Shown here piece after piece: positions 1 through 5,012 of a stretch of 6,489 bases of DNA (positions are counted from its first letter, which is position 1; every line of letters starts with the position of its first letter). The translations under genes and the position numbers were made by a program. Source of the stretch: Spirochaetota bacterium (GTDB lineage: Bacteria > Spirochaetota > UBA4802 > JAFGJZ01); NCBI GenBank assembly GCA_022704645.1, contig JAKJGA010000094.1, positions 1 through 6,489 of the forward strand. Reading direction: 5' to 3'. Under the pieces are notes generated by a model that did not search any database, was not told the DNA's origin, and worked only from the letters and a program-made list of their open reading frames with translations.

Positions 1-97
1 TATTACAACTTTCTATAATAACACGAGAAAGCATTCTTTTCTTGACTATCTTAGCCCTAAAAGTTTTGAATTGAAATGGTTCAGGAAAAACGCTTAG
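1..97 (+). CDS. IS3-family transposase, C-terminal end (partial at window edge)
   Basis: Only the last 31 residues are in the window, read in the frame beginning at base 2 and ending at TAG 95-97. They contain YNNTRKHSFLDYLSPKSFE, the conserved tail of the rve integrase core of IS3-family OrfB transposases (general form YN..R.H..L.Y.SP..FE), which lies just after the catalytic Glu of the DDE triad. The catalytic residues and the start lie to the left of the window, so intactness cannot be judged. An inverted-repeat-like IS end begins 5 bp after the stop, as expected for IS3 elements. In IS3 elements this protein is the catalytic part of an OrfA-OrfB fusion made by programmed frameshifting; that part is family knowledge, not visible here. 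Confidence 0.88.
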   Translation, partial: ITTFYNNTRKHSFLDYLSPKSFELKWFRKNA

Positions 98-102
98 CTC
101 TG

Positions 103-127
103 TGTCCGCAAAACTGGGGGAAGATCA
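103..127 (+). repeat. Putative right terminal inverted repeat of the IS
   Basis: This 25-bp stretch lies between the transposase stop and the ribosome binding site of the next gene. It ends in CA, includes the run actggggg at 113-120, and has the length and position of an IS3-family terminal repeat. The matching left repeat is not in the window. Confidence 0.65.
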
Positions 128-130
128 CTG

Positions 131-135
131 AGAGG
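131..135 (+). promoter_or_regulatory. Ribosome binding site of the EVE-HNH gene
   Basis: AGAGG sits 5 nt before ATG 141 and only 3 nt beyond the predicted IS end. It supports the ATG at 141. No promoter fits between the IS and the gene, so transcription must enter from, or through, the IS. Confidence 0.55.
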
Positions 136-140
136 TTCAA

Positions 141-914
141 ATGAATTGGTTAATCTCTGCAAACTCTAATCTATACGATCATACTAGTTCATTTGAGCAT
201 TATGGATTTATTGACTGGAGACAAGGAAATATTTCATTTTCTGTCGGGGATATTGTCTACATTTATTGTACCAAACCTGTAATGAAGATTAGATATCAAT
301 GTAGGGTAGAACAGATTGATCTTACCAAGGACGCAATCCGTAATGATAAAGAATATTGGAGAGATTTGGCGGAATATGAGAAATCGTTAGATGGAAAATA
401 TATGCACCTCGTTCTCATTGATCAGGTCGAATTGGAAGCCTTAAGTCTGAAGTTCCTCTTGAGTAATGGGTTGTCATCCGCACCACAAGGGCCGATGAGA
501 TTAACAGGGGATTTGTTGAGTTACGTTGAGAAAAGTTTTGATGATTCTAAACAGATGGATTTTTTTCCAGATATTATTGCTGAAGAAACTTCAATTTATG
601 AAGGAATAAAGAAAACTGCTATTGTAAATAAATATGAAAGAAGTTCTATTGCTCGCGCCAAATGTATTGAATATCATGGATCAAAATGTATTGTTTGTGG
701 AGTGGATTTCAGAAAACAATACGGTGAACTCGGCGCCGGATTTATTCATGTTCATCATGTAATTCCTATATATCAAATTGATAAACAATATAAAGTTGAT
801 TATAAAAACGATTTAAAACCGGTATGCCCCAATTGCCATGCAATGCTTCATCGAAAATTAAATGATAAGTTTTATACAATTGAAGAATTGAAAGAAATAG
901 TGGAGGGTCGATAG
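141..914 (+). CDS. EVE-like/HNH endonuclease, probable modification-dependent restriction enzyme
   Basis: 257 residues in two parts. The N-terminal part (about 1-135) begins MNWLISAN, has W26, GDIVYIYCTKP at 36-46 and a later QGPMRL segment, a pattern like EVE/PUA-type domains, which bind modified bases. The C-terminal part (about 165-245) is an HNH nuclease with C183-x2-C186 and C229-x2-C232 as a likely zinc site, HVHH at 203-206, N223 and CHAMLH at 232-237; the key His-Asn-His positions are all present. EVE-HNH proteins such as VcaM4I are type IV restriction enzymes that cut DNA carrying modified cytosines, and the length here suits that architecture. The inferred role is cytoplasmic defence against phage with modified DNA; substrate preference cannot be read from the sequence. 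No methyltransferase partner is nearby, consistent with type IV. The gene starts 13 bp after an IS end and is followed by an attC-like element, suggesting horizontal acquisition. The HNH call is firm; the EVE assignment rests on pattern likeness only. Confidence 0.85.
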   Translation: MNWLISANSNLYDHTSSFEHYGFIDWRQGNISFSVGDIVYIYCTKPVMKIRYQCRVEQIDLTKDAIRNDKEYWRDLAEYEKSLDGKYMHLVLIDQVELEALSLKFLLSNGLSSAPQGPMRLTGDLLSYVEKSFDDSKQMDFFPDIIAEETSIYEGIKKTAIVNKYERSSIARAKCIEYHGSKCIVCGVDFRKQYGELGAGFIHVHHVIPIYQIDKQYKVDYKNDLKPVCPNCHAMLHRKLNDKFYTIEELKEIVEGR

Positions 915-935
915 AATAATAATGCAAACCACAGC

Positions 936-1063
936 CTATAACAGTGGCTATTTGCTGTGCTCCGTGATCACTGTGATGTGCGCGACGCTCCCTATGGTCA
1001 CTCGGCCTTCGGCACATTGGCTCACATGCGTTCTCCAACGTCGTCAACTCTCGTACGTTATGT
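936..1063 (+). repeat. attC-like element A (possible integron cassette recombination site)
   Basis: A 128-bp non-coding, visibly GC-richer segment between two AT-rich genes. It is bounded by ATAAC (938-942) and its inverse GTTAT (1057-1061), the arrangement of the outer R'' and R' boxes of attC sites with the conserved AAC/GTT triplets. Its length is close to that of the long Vibrio VCR type. Inside are ATGTGC 976-981 pairing with GCACAT 1012-1017, the hairpin GCCTTCGGC 1006-1013 and the palindrome GTGATCAC 964-971. The stretch 1003-1034 matches 1676-1707 of element B at 25 of 32 positions by eye. The outer boxes do not fit RYYYAAC/GTTRRRY exactly, and no inner box pairing is clear. It may be a decayed or divergent site, or another structured repeat family. 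Confidence 0.5.
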
Positions 1064-1092
1064 GTAATATTTTTTTAGATTAATTCTATTTG

Positions 1093-1108
1093 TATAAAAA
1101 TTAGGTGT
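1093..1108 (+). promoter_or_regulatory. Possible -10 box and ribosome binding site of the exported-protein gene
   Basis: TATAAA at 1093-1098 resembles a -10 box, but no convincing -35 lies upstream (the matching position is a T run). TAGGTG at 1102-1107, about 5 nt before ATG 1113, can act as the ribosome binding site and supports that start. Confidence 0.35.
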
Positions 1109-1112
1109 AATT

Positions 1113-1643
1113 ATGAAATTTTCTTTTTTAACTAAAATCTTTTCAATAATCCTTGTTCTGTTGTTAATGAATTCTATAACATTTTCAAAAGTTAAATCAT
1201 TTTCTTGGAAAGATTTTAAGTATTGTGATCTTTCTTTTAATAATTCAAAAATGAAAATTATTAAAAAATTTGGTAAACCAAAGCAAAATGTACCTGAATA
1301 TGAATGCGGTAATTATGCAACAGGTAAAAAAAATCCTGATTATTATCAATTAATTTATAAAGATATTATATGTATTGGAAACGATAAAGAAGGATTTATA
1401 TTTGAAAGTATTATATTAAATGACAATAATTATATTATGATAGGTGATTATAGAATTTCAAATAAGACTTCAAAAAATGAATTTATTAAACACTTTAATG
1501 ATCTTTTGTTAACTTATTATTCAAAAGAGGAATTATTAAATCGTGAAGTAATACAATTATTTTCTAAAGATACAGATGACTGTGCTGAATTTTATTTTAA
1601 AAATGGTAAAGTTTTTAAATTTAATTATTGGTCACCTTGCTAA
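1113..1643 (+). CDS. Small exported protein of unknown function, likely gene cassette
   Basis: 176 residues; I do not recognise the family. The N-terminus (MKFSFLTKIFSIILVLLLMN) has a Lys-containing n-region and a hydrophobic stretch at about 9-24, so it is a signal peptide or a single N-terminal anchor. There is no typical lipobox Cys near residue 20. The rest is polar, Lys/Asn/Tyr-rich, with Cys at about 38, 65, 86, 156 and 176; four or more cysteines could form disulfides after export. The gene is strikingly AT-rich compared with creBC or the transporter genes, a sign of foreign origin. It lies alone, in the rightward direction, between two attC-like elements, which is the layout of a single-gene integron cassette. 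The ATG is supported by TAGGTG upstream. The ORF is intact, with a stop 7 bp before element B. Confidence 0.75.
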   Translation: MKFSFLTKIFSIILVLLLMNSITFSKVKSFSWKDFKYCDLSFNNSKMKIIKKFGKPKQNVPEYECGNYATGKKNPDYYQLIYKDIICIGNDKEGFIFESIILNDNNYIMIGDYRISNKTSKNEFIKHFNDLLLTYYSKEELLNREVIQLFSKDTDDCAEFYFKNGKVFKFNYWSPC

Positions 1644-1650
1644 AAATTAC

Positions 1651-1730
1651 TGCACTTAACAAATTGCATCCGCTTCGGCCTTCGCCACATTCGCCTACAC
1701 GCTTTCATTATATGCAACGCCCGGTTTGCA
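1651..1730 (+). repeat. attC-like element B (possible integron cassette recombination site)
   Basis: An 80-bp element starting 7 bp after the preceding stop codon. Two pairs of complementary arms are placed symmetrically: TGCA 1651-1654 with TGCA 1727-1730, and TTGCAT 1664-1669 with ATGCAA 1712-1717, each pair separated by 9 unpaired bases. Between the arms lie AAC 1658-1660 (in ACTTAAC, a fit to RYYYAAC) and GTT 1724-1726, positioned as the R''/L'' and L'/R' boxes of attC sites. The right core GTTTGCA does not match GTTRRRY. The central part 1676-1707 shares 25 of 32 positions with 1003-1034 in element A. Its right edge meets the first half-site of the antitoxin operator, so cassette edge and promoter are directly joined. 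Confidence 0.55.
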
Positions 1731-1775
1731 TGAATTATGATTGACTTTTCATGAATAATGATTACTTTATTCATG
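1729..1775 (+). promoter_or_regulatory. Promoter and operator of the toxin-antitoxin operon
   Basis: TTGACT at 1741-1746 is a good -35; TACTTT at 1763-1768 is a fair -10 with a 16-bp spacer. Overlapping them are a 14-bp direct repeat, CATGAATTATGATT at 1729-1742 and CATGAATAATGATT at 1750-1763 (one mismatch, 21 bp apart, about two helical turns), and an inverted copy, TATTCATG 1768-1775, facing CATGAATA 1750-1757 over a 10-bp gap. Ribbon-helix-helix antitoxins usually repress their own promoter through such sites, so autoregulation by the downstream antitoxin is likely. Confidence 0.6.
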
Positions 1776-1787
1776 TTGAGGTAAAAT

Positions 1788-2066
1788 ATGGCAATTCTTC
1801 AGGTTCGAGACATTGATGACAGATTGTATTCTTCATTGAAAATGACAGCAAAAAGTGAAAATAGGTCTGTCAGCCAGGAAGTTATATCTATTATTGAAAA
1901 ATATCTTTCTAATCCCGCTCTATTTAAAAGCAATCCTACGAAGGAATTTATTTCTTTATCCGGATCATGGGATGATAAACGAAATGCAGATGAAATAATA
2001 TCATCAATCAAACAAACACGCAGTAAGTCCAAGAGGTTTGATAAATCTAATGTCATATTTGATTGA
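1788..2066 (+). CDS. Ribbon-helix-helix antitoxin (FitA/VapB-like)
   Basis: 92 residues. Residues 1-41 (MAILQVRDIDDRLYSSLKMT and onward to KYLS) have the FitA-type ribbon-helix-helix form: a short strand, V-R-D-I-D-D, then two helices with NRSVSQEV. This is the DNA-binding dimer part. The C-terminal part holds SGSWDDKRNADEIISSIK at 58-75, followed by a basic SKSKRF, like the toxin-wrapping tail of FitA relatives. The start is fixed by GAGG 1778-1781 six nt upstream. The gene overlaps the PIN toxin gene by 17 bp (2050-2066), so the two are translationally coupled. The expected role is to neutralise the toxin and, as a complex, repress the promoter just upstream. Confidence 0.85.
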   Translation: MAILQVRDIDDRLYSSLKMTAKSENRSVSQEVISIIEKYLSNPALFKSNPTKEFISLSGSWDDKRNADEIISSIKQTRSKSKRFDKSNVIFD

Positions 2067-2448
2067 TACAGATATAATAATATACAGTATAAAAGGAAAT
2101 AAATCCGTTCAGGACAATTTCCTTAAAAATGAAAATATACCGAAATCAATTTCAATTATCACTTATGGAGAATTGCTTTTCGGCGCAAAAAAGTCTCAAA
2201 ATATCGAGAAAAATACCGCTGTAGTTTTACGAATAAAAGAATTATTTCCTGTTATAAACATAGATAAAGCAATAATTGAAATCTTCAGTGAATTAAAAGC
2301 AGATTCACACAAAACAGGAAATATCATTGATGACTTTGATTTACTGATCGCATCAACTGCTTTAACAATGAATTCAATTTTAGTTACAAATAATGAAAAA
2401 CATTTTTCTAAAGTTAAGGGACTTGAAATTGAAAATTGGGCAAAATAG
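2050..2448 (+). CDS. vapC: PIN-domain toxin (VapC family ribonuclease)
   Basis: 132 residues, normal for VapC. It starts MSYLIDTDIIIY with D6 and D8, has E41 in ITYGELLFG, D94/D95 and D97 in IIDDFDLLIA, and VTNNEKHF at 112-119 near the C-terminus. These are the acidic positions that bind Mg/Mn in PIN nucleases, so it appears catalytically intact. VapC toxins cut RNA, often tRNA or rRNA; the target here is unknown. I chose ATG 2050 rather than the in-frame TTG 2038 because PIN proteins begin at this point and AAGAGG (2031-2036) would be only 1 nt from the TTG; from the ATG it is 13 nt, rather long, which fits coupling to the antitoxin reading through the overlap. Its partner is the ribbon-helix-helix antitoxin upstream. 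Confidence 0.9.
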   Translation: MSYLIDTDIIIYSIKGNKSVQDNFLKNENIPKSISIITYGELLFGAKKSQNIEKNTAVVLRIKELFPVINIDKAIIEIFSELKADSHKTGNIIDDFDLLIASTALTMNSILVTNNEKHFSKVKGLEIENWAK

Positions 2449-2476
2449 ATAAGAAAGCGATTAAAGCTTTATATTC

Positions 2477-2514
2477 TTGCCGTTATGTATATTTCTGTTA
2501 TTTTTTATGTGAGG
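2477..2514 (+). promoter_or_regulatory. Possible promoter and ribosome binding site of the lone antitoxin
   Basis: TTGCCG 2477-2482 and TATTTT 2499-2504 form a weak sigma70-type promoter with a 16-bp spacer. GAGG at 2511-2514 lies 8 nt before ATG 2523 and fixes that start. The promoter call is tentative; the ribosome binding site is good. Confidence 0.4.
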
Positions 2515-2522
2515 TTAAACAA

Positions 2523-2705
2523 ATGCTTCAGCTTAAAGAACAATACATCATCAACGATAAAGGTCAGCCGACCAGTGTCATCATCACAAAGAAAAACTAT
2601 GACAGACTTGTTGAATATATAGAAGAACTCGAAGATATAGCCGCTTATGATAAGGTAAAGAAGGATCGTTCAAAAGCTGTTCCGTGGGACATGGTTAAAC
2701 GCTGA
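2523..2705 (+). CDS. Phd/YefM-like antitoxin without visible toxin
   Basis: 60 residues. The sequence QYIINDKGQPTSVIITKKNY (7-26) followed by DRLVEYIEELEDIAAYDKVK and the ending VPWDMVKR resembles short antitoxins of the Phd/YefM/RelB type that pair with RelE/ParE toxins: an N-terminal strand region with the ITKKNYDRL turn, a long acidic helix, and a C-terminal toxin-binding tail. An open frame continues upstream to 2436, but the GAGG at 2511-2514 and the family start favour ATG 2523. Such antitoxins are normally followed directly by the toxin, yet after the TGA only a 12-codon frame (2707-2745) without likeness to RelE is present. It is therefore an orphan, either a relic of a pair or an anti-addiction gene. 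It may be read together with vapC or from its own weak promoter. Confidence 0.7.
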   Translation: MLQLKEQYIINDKGQPTSVIITKKNYDRLVEYIEELEDIAAYDKVKKDRSKAVPWDMVKR

Positions 2706-2844
2706 AATGATTTTAAAAGACGGAAAATGGATCATAACGGAATAAGTTAATACTAATAAGATTTCGGCATTATTATGTTCAATTATTATAAAGTAATGAT
2801 ACTTCTATGATTCTTCCCCTAAAAAAATCATGGACTTTTTTCAT

Positions 2845-2850
2845 TATAAT
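2845..2850 (+). promoter_or_regulatory. -10 box of creBC
   Basis: A perfect TATAAT lies 14 bp before the creB ATG at 2865; the matching -35 position (2822-2827) is an A run, so the promoter may need an activator. Transcription would start about 8 nt before the ATG, and no Shine-Dalgarno sequence is visible, so the mRNA would be nearly leaderless. Confidence 0.5.
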
Positions 2851-2864
2851 CAAATCATTTTGAC

Positions 2865-3545
2865 ATGAACACAGAAAAAACAATATTGATTGCAGAAGAC
2901 GAATCCGGTATCGCGGATAGTCTGATTTACGCTTTAAAAACCGAAGGTTTTGCTTCCACCTGGGTTCAAACAGGCAAGGATGCTTTATCCATTGTTGCGG
3001 ATAAGAAATGCGACTTTGTGATTCTTGACATCGGGCTTCCCGACATGAGCGGCTTTGATGTCCTGAAAAAAATAAGACAATCTTCAAAGATTCCCGTTTT
3101 GTGTCTTACCGCGCGTTCGGATGAAATTGACAGAATTCTGGGTCTTGAACTCGGTGCGGATGACTATGTTTCAAAACCTTTCAGTCCGAGAGAAGTGACG
3201 GCTCGCATAAAGGCCGTGTTCAGAAGAACTGAATCGTCTGATAAAAACACCGATTCTCCTTTTCAGATTGATATGAATAAAAGACAGATTACTTATTTCG
3301 GCAAAAAACTTTCTCTTTCGAGATATGAGTTTGATATTCTTGTTCTGTTTGCGAACAGGCCGGGATGGATTTTTGAGCGTCAGAAAATCATGGATCTGGT
3401 TTGGCTTGAGCCCGATGACAGCTTTGACCGTACAGTCGACGCTCATATAAAAATGCTGAGAGCAAAACTGAAAGCTGTTAATCCCGATGTTGATCCGATT
3501 GAAACACACCGCGGAATCGGATATTCTCTAAAGGATAATCTGTGA
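2865..3545 (+). CDS. creB: CreB-like response regulator (OmpR/PhoB family)
   Basis: 226 residues. The receiver domain (about 5-120) has acidic-pocket residues E11, D12, phosphoacceptor D55 in ILDIGLPDMSGF, T82 in LTARS and K104 in KPFSPREV. The C-terminal winged-helix domain (about 130-224) has RYEF, the GWIFERQKIMDLVW turn and DRTVDAHIKMLRAKL, ending with THRGIGYSL. The segments GIADSL, LTARSDEIDRILGLELGADD and the DNA-binding end closely follow E. coli CreB, so I name it creB. In enterobacteria CreB answers to growth and metabolic state and binds TTCAC-n6-TTCAC sites; no such pair is seen in this window, so the regulon is unknown. ATG 2865 aligns with the CreB start but has no Shine-Dalgarno sequence. 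It overlaps creC by 4 bp (GTGA). Confidence 0.92.
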   Translation: MNTEKTILIAEDESGIADSLIYALKTEGFASTWVQTGKDALSIVADKKCDFVILDIGLPDMSGFDVLKKIRQSSKIPVLCLTARSDEIDRILGLELGADDYVSKPFSPREVTARIKAVFRRTESSDKNTDSPFQIDMNKRQITYFGKKLSLSRYEFDILVLFANRPGWIFERQKIMDLVWLEPDDSFDRTVDAHIKMLRAKLKAVNPDVDPIETHRGIGYSLKDNL

Positions 3546-5005
3546 ATATCAAGTTCCGTCTCTTCATCGCGTTTTTTCTGGTTTTCGGTGCCGGTCTGTA
3601 TTACGTTTTCGATATCATTGTCAATGATATCCGCCCGCGTTATTTTGAAACCGTTGAAGAATCGATGAACGATACGGCTCATATTCTTGCGGCTCTCATC
3701 GAAGAAGACATAACCGGCGGAAAGATTTCAGTTAAAAGGATTTCTGAACTCTCGGATATAACATATCAGAAAAAGTTTTCCGCAAAAATCTATTCGCATT
3801 TGAAAACCAATGTTGATCTGCAGTTTTATGTTTGTGACAGAAACGGCATCGTTCTTTTTGATTCTAGAAACGGAGAAAGGACGGGTAGGGATTTTTCAAA
3901 CTGGAATGATGTTTATCTGACTCTGCGCGGTGAATACGGTGTACGTTCATCAAAAATAACAACCGAGGAAGAAGGTCTTCTTTATGTTGCGGCGCCTATT
4001 AAAAGTAATGGAATAATTATCGGAAGCGTTACAGTTGAGAAATCCAAGAAAAGTGTTTCTTCTTTCATTTATCTCGCTAGAAAAAGAGTGATGTTTCTCG
4101 GCTTCATAAGTTTTGCCGCATTCACTGTAATCAGCATCATATTATCTTTCTGGATAACTTCACCTATAAAAAAACTCACAGCATTCATAAATTCTCTAAA
4201 AGAAAACAGACATTCACTTCCGCCGAAGTTTTCCGGAAGCGAGATCAATGATTTGGCTCTCGCTTTTGAAAAGGTTTTCAAGGAACTTAAAGGCAAAAAG
4301 TATATTGAGAATTATGTCAATGCCCTGACTCACGAAATAAAATCACCTTTAAGTTCTATACGAAGCGCTGCTGAACTCTTAACTGAAAAACTTTCAGAAG
4401 AACAAAAAGAAAAGTTCGCCGCAAATATTCTGCGCGAGTCATCAAGGATTCATTCCTTGATAGAAAAGATGCTTCTTCTTTCCGCGCTTGAAAACAGGGA
4501 AGGCCTCAAGTCTGTTGAAGGAATTAAAGCTATGGATGTAATAGAAGATGTAACGCAAAGTCTTCTGCCGCAGGCTGAAAGTTCCGGTGTAGAATTAAAA
4601 ATAAATTGTGATGAAAATATAATTATAGAAGGTGAATATTTTCTAGTAAGACATTCTCTTCTTAATATTGCGGATAATGCGGTTAAACATTCATCAGCCG
4701 GATCGGTTGTCGAAATTAATTGTGAAGTTAAGAATGACAGCGCGGTATTTTCGGTAATAGATCAGGGAAGCGGAATTCCTGAATATGCACTTCTAAAGAT
4801 TTTTGATAAATTCTATTCTATTCCATCCGCTTCAACATCAAAAAAAGGAACGGGACTGGGTCTTTCTTTTGTTAAGGAAAGTGTTCAGCTTCACGGCGGA
4901 AATATTTCTATAACGAATAATTCTGAAAAGGGTGTAACTGCTGAGATCAGTTTTCCGCTGAAACAAAACAGGACGAAAGAACAATTAATAATGAACAATG
5001 AATAA
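3542..5005 (+). CDS. creC: CreC-like membrane sensor histidine kinase
   Basis: 487 residues from a GTG start, which shares GTGA with the creB stop and has AAGGA 6 nt before it. Order of parts: transmembrane helix at about 6-27; extracytoplasmic sensor region at about 28-178 containing DSRNGERTGRDFSNWNDVYL and LTLRGEYGVRS, near-matches to E. coli CreC; second helix at about 183-206; HAMP-like linker; HisKA with phosphorylated H264 in ALTHEIKSPLSSIRSAAELL; HATPase with N375/N379 (NIADNAVKH), DQGSGIP 407-413 and GTGLGL 436-441. All catalytic motifs are intact. It should sense a periplasmic or metabolic cue and phosphorylate CreB. The usual third gene, creD (inner-membrane protein), does not follow; instead genes converge 7 bp after the stop. 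The final 14 residues are a short polar tail. Confidence 0.92.
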   Translation: MNIKFRLFIAFFLVFGAGLYYVFDIIVNDIRPRYFETVEESMNDTAHILAALIEEDITGGKISVKRISELSDITYQKKFSAKIYSHLKTNVDLQFYVCDRNGIVLFDSRNGERTGRDFSNWNDVYLTLRGEYGVRSSKITTEEEGLLYVAAPIKSNGIIIGSVTVEKSKKSVSSFIYLARKRVMFLGFISFAAFTVISIILSFWITSPIKKLTAFINSLKENRHSLPPKFSGSEINDLALAFEKVFKELKGKKYIENYVNALTHEIKSPLSSIRSAAELLTEKLSEEQKEKFAANILRESSRIHSLIEKMLLLSALENREGLKSVEGIKAMDVIEDVTQSLLPQAESSGVELKINCDENIIIEGEYFLVRHSLLNIADNAVKHSSAGSVVEINCEVKNDSAVFSVIDQGSGIPEYALLKIFDKFYSIPSASTSKKGTGLGLSFVKESVQLHGGNISITNNSEKGVTAEISFPLKQNRTKEQLIMNNE

Positions 5006-5012
5006 ATAATAA

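Larger units (their letters stand above)
1..127 (+). mobile_element. Right end of an IS3-family insertion sequence
   Basis: The transposase tail (stop at 95-97) is followed by a terminal sequence at 103-127 that reads tgtccgcaaaactggggg and ends in aagatca. On the other strand this begins TGATCTTCCCCC, with the TG...CA terminal dinucleotides typical of IS3-family ends. The left end is outside the window, so the inverted repeat cannot be matched. A 3-4 bp target duplication would start at 128 (ctg or ctga), but this too needs the other end. Confidence 0.8.

Noticed and set aside
42..77. Outward promoter inside the IS end (TTGACT at 42-47)
   Set aside because: The -35-like box has no acceptable -10 at 16-18 bp spacing, so it is not called, although read-through from the IS is likely.
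766..1047. Open frame of 93 codons on the minus strand
   Set aside because: It runs antisense to the HNH region and through the attC-like element, has no ribosome binding site signal and no recognisable protein pattern.
2038..2049. TTG as an earlier start for the PIN toxin
   Set aside because: The Shine-Dalgarno-like AAGAGG is only 1 nt away, and PIN proteins normally begin at the MxYLIDTD point, which is ATG 2050.
2707..2745. 12-codon frame after the lone antitoxin as a toxin remnant
   Set aside because: MILKDGKWIITE has no likeness to RelE/ParE that I can support, and it is too short to judge.
2807..2840. Terminator before creB (A run, short stem, T run)
   Set aside because: The possible stems are short and A/T-only, with large loops; it fits AT-rich intergenic DNA equally well.
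2865..5005. CreB binding tags (TTCAC-n6-TTCAC)
   Set aside because: Single TTCAC words occur, for example inside creC, but none are paired at the required spacing.
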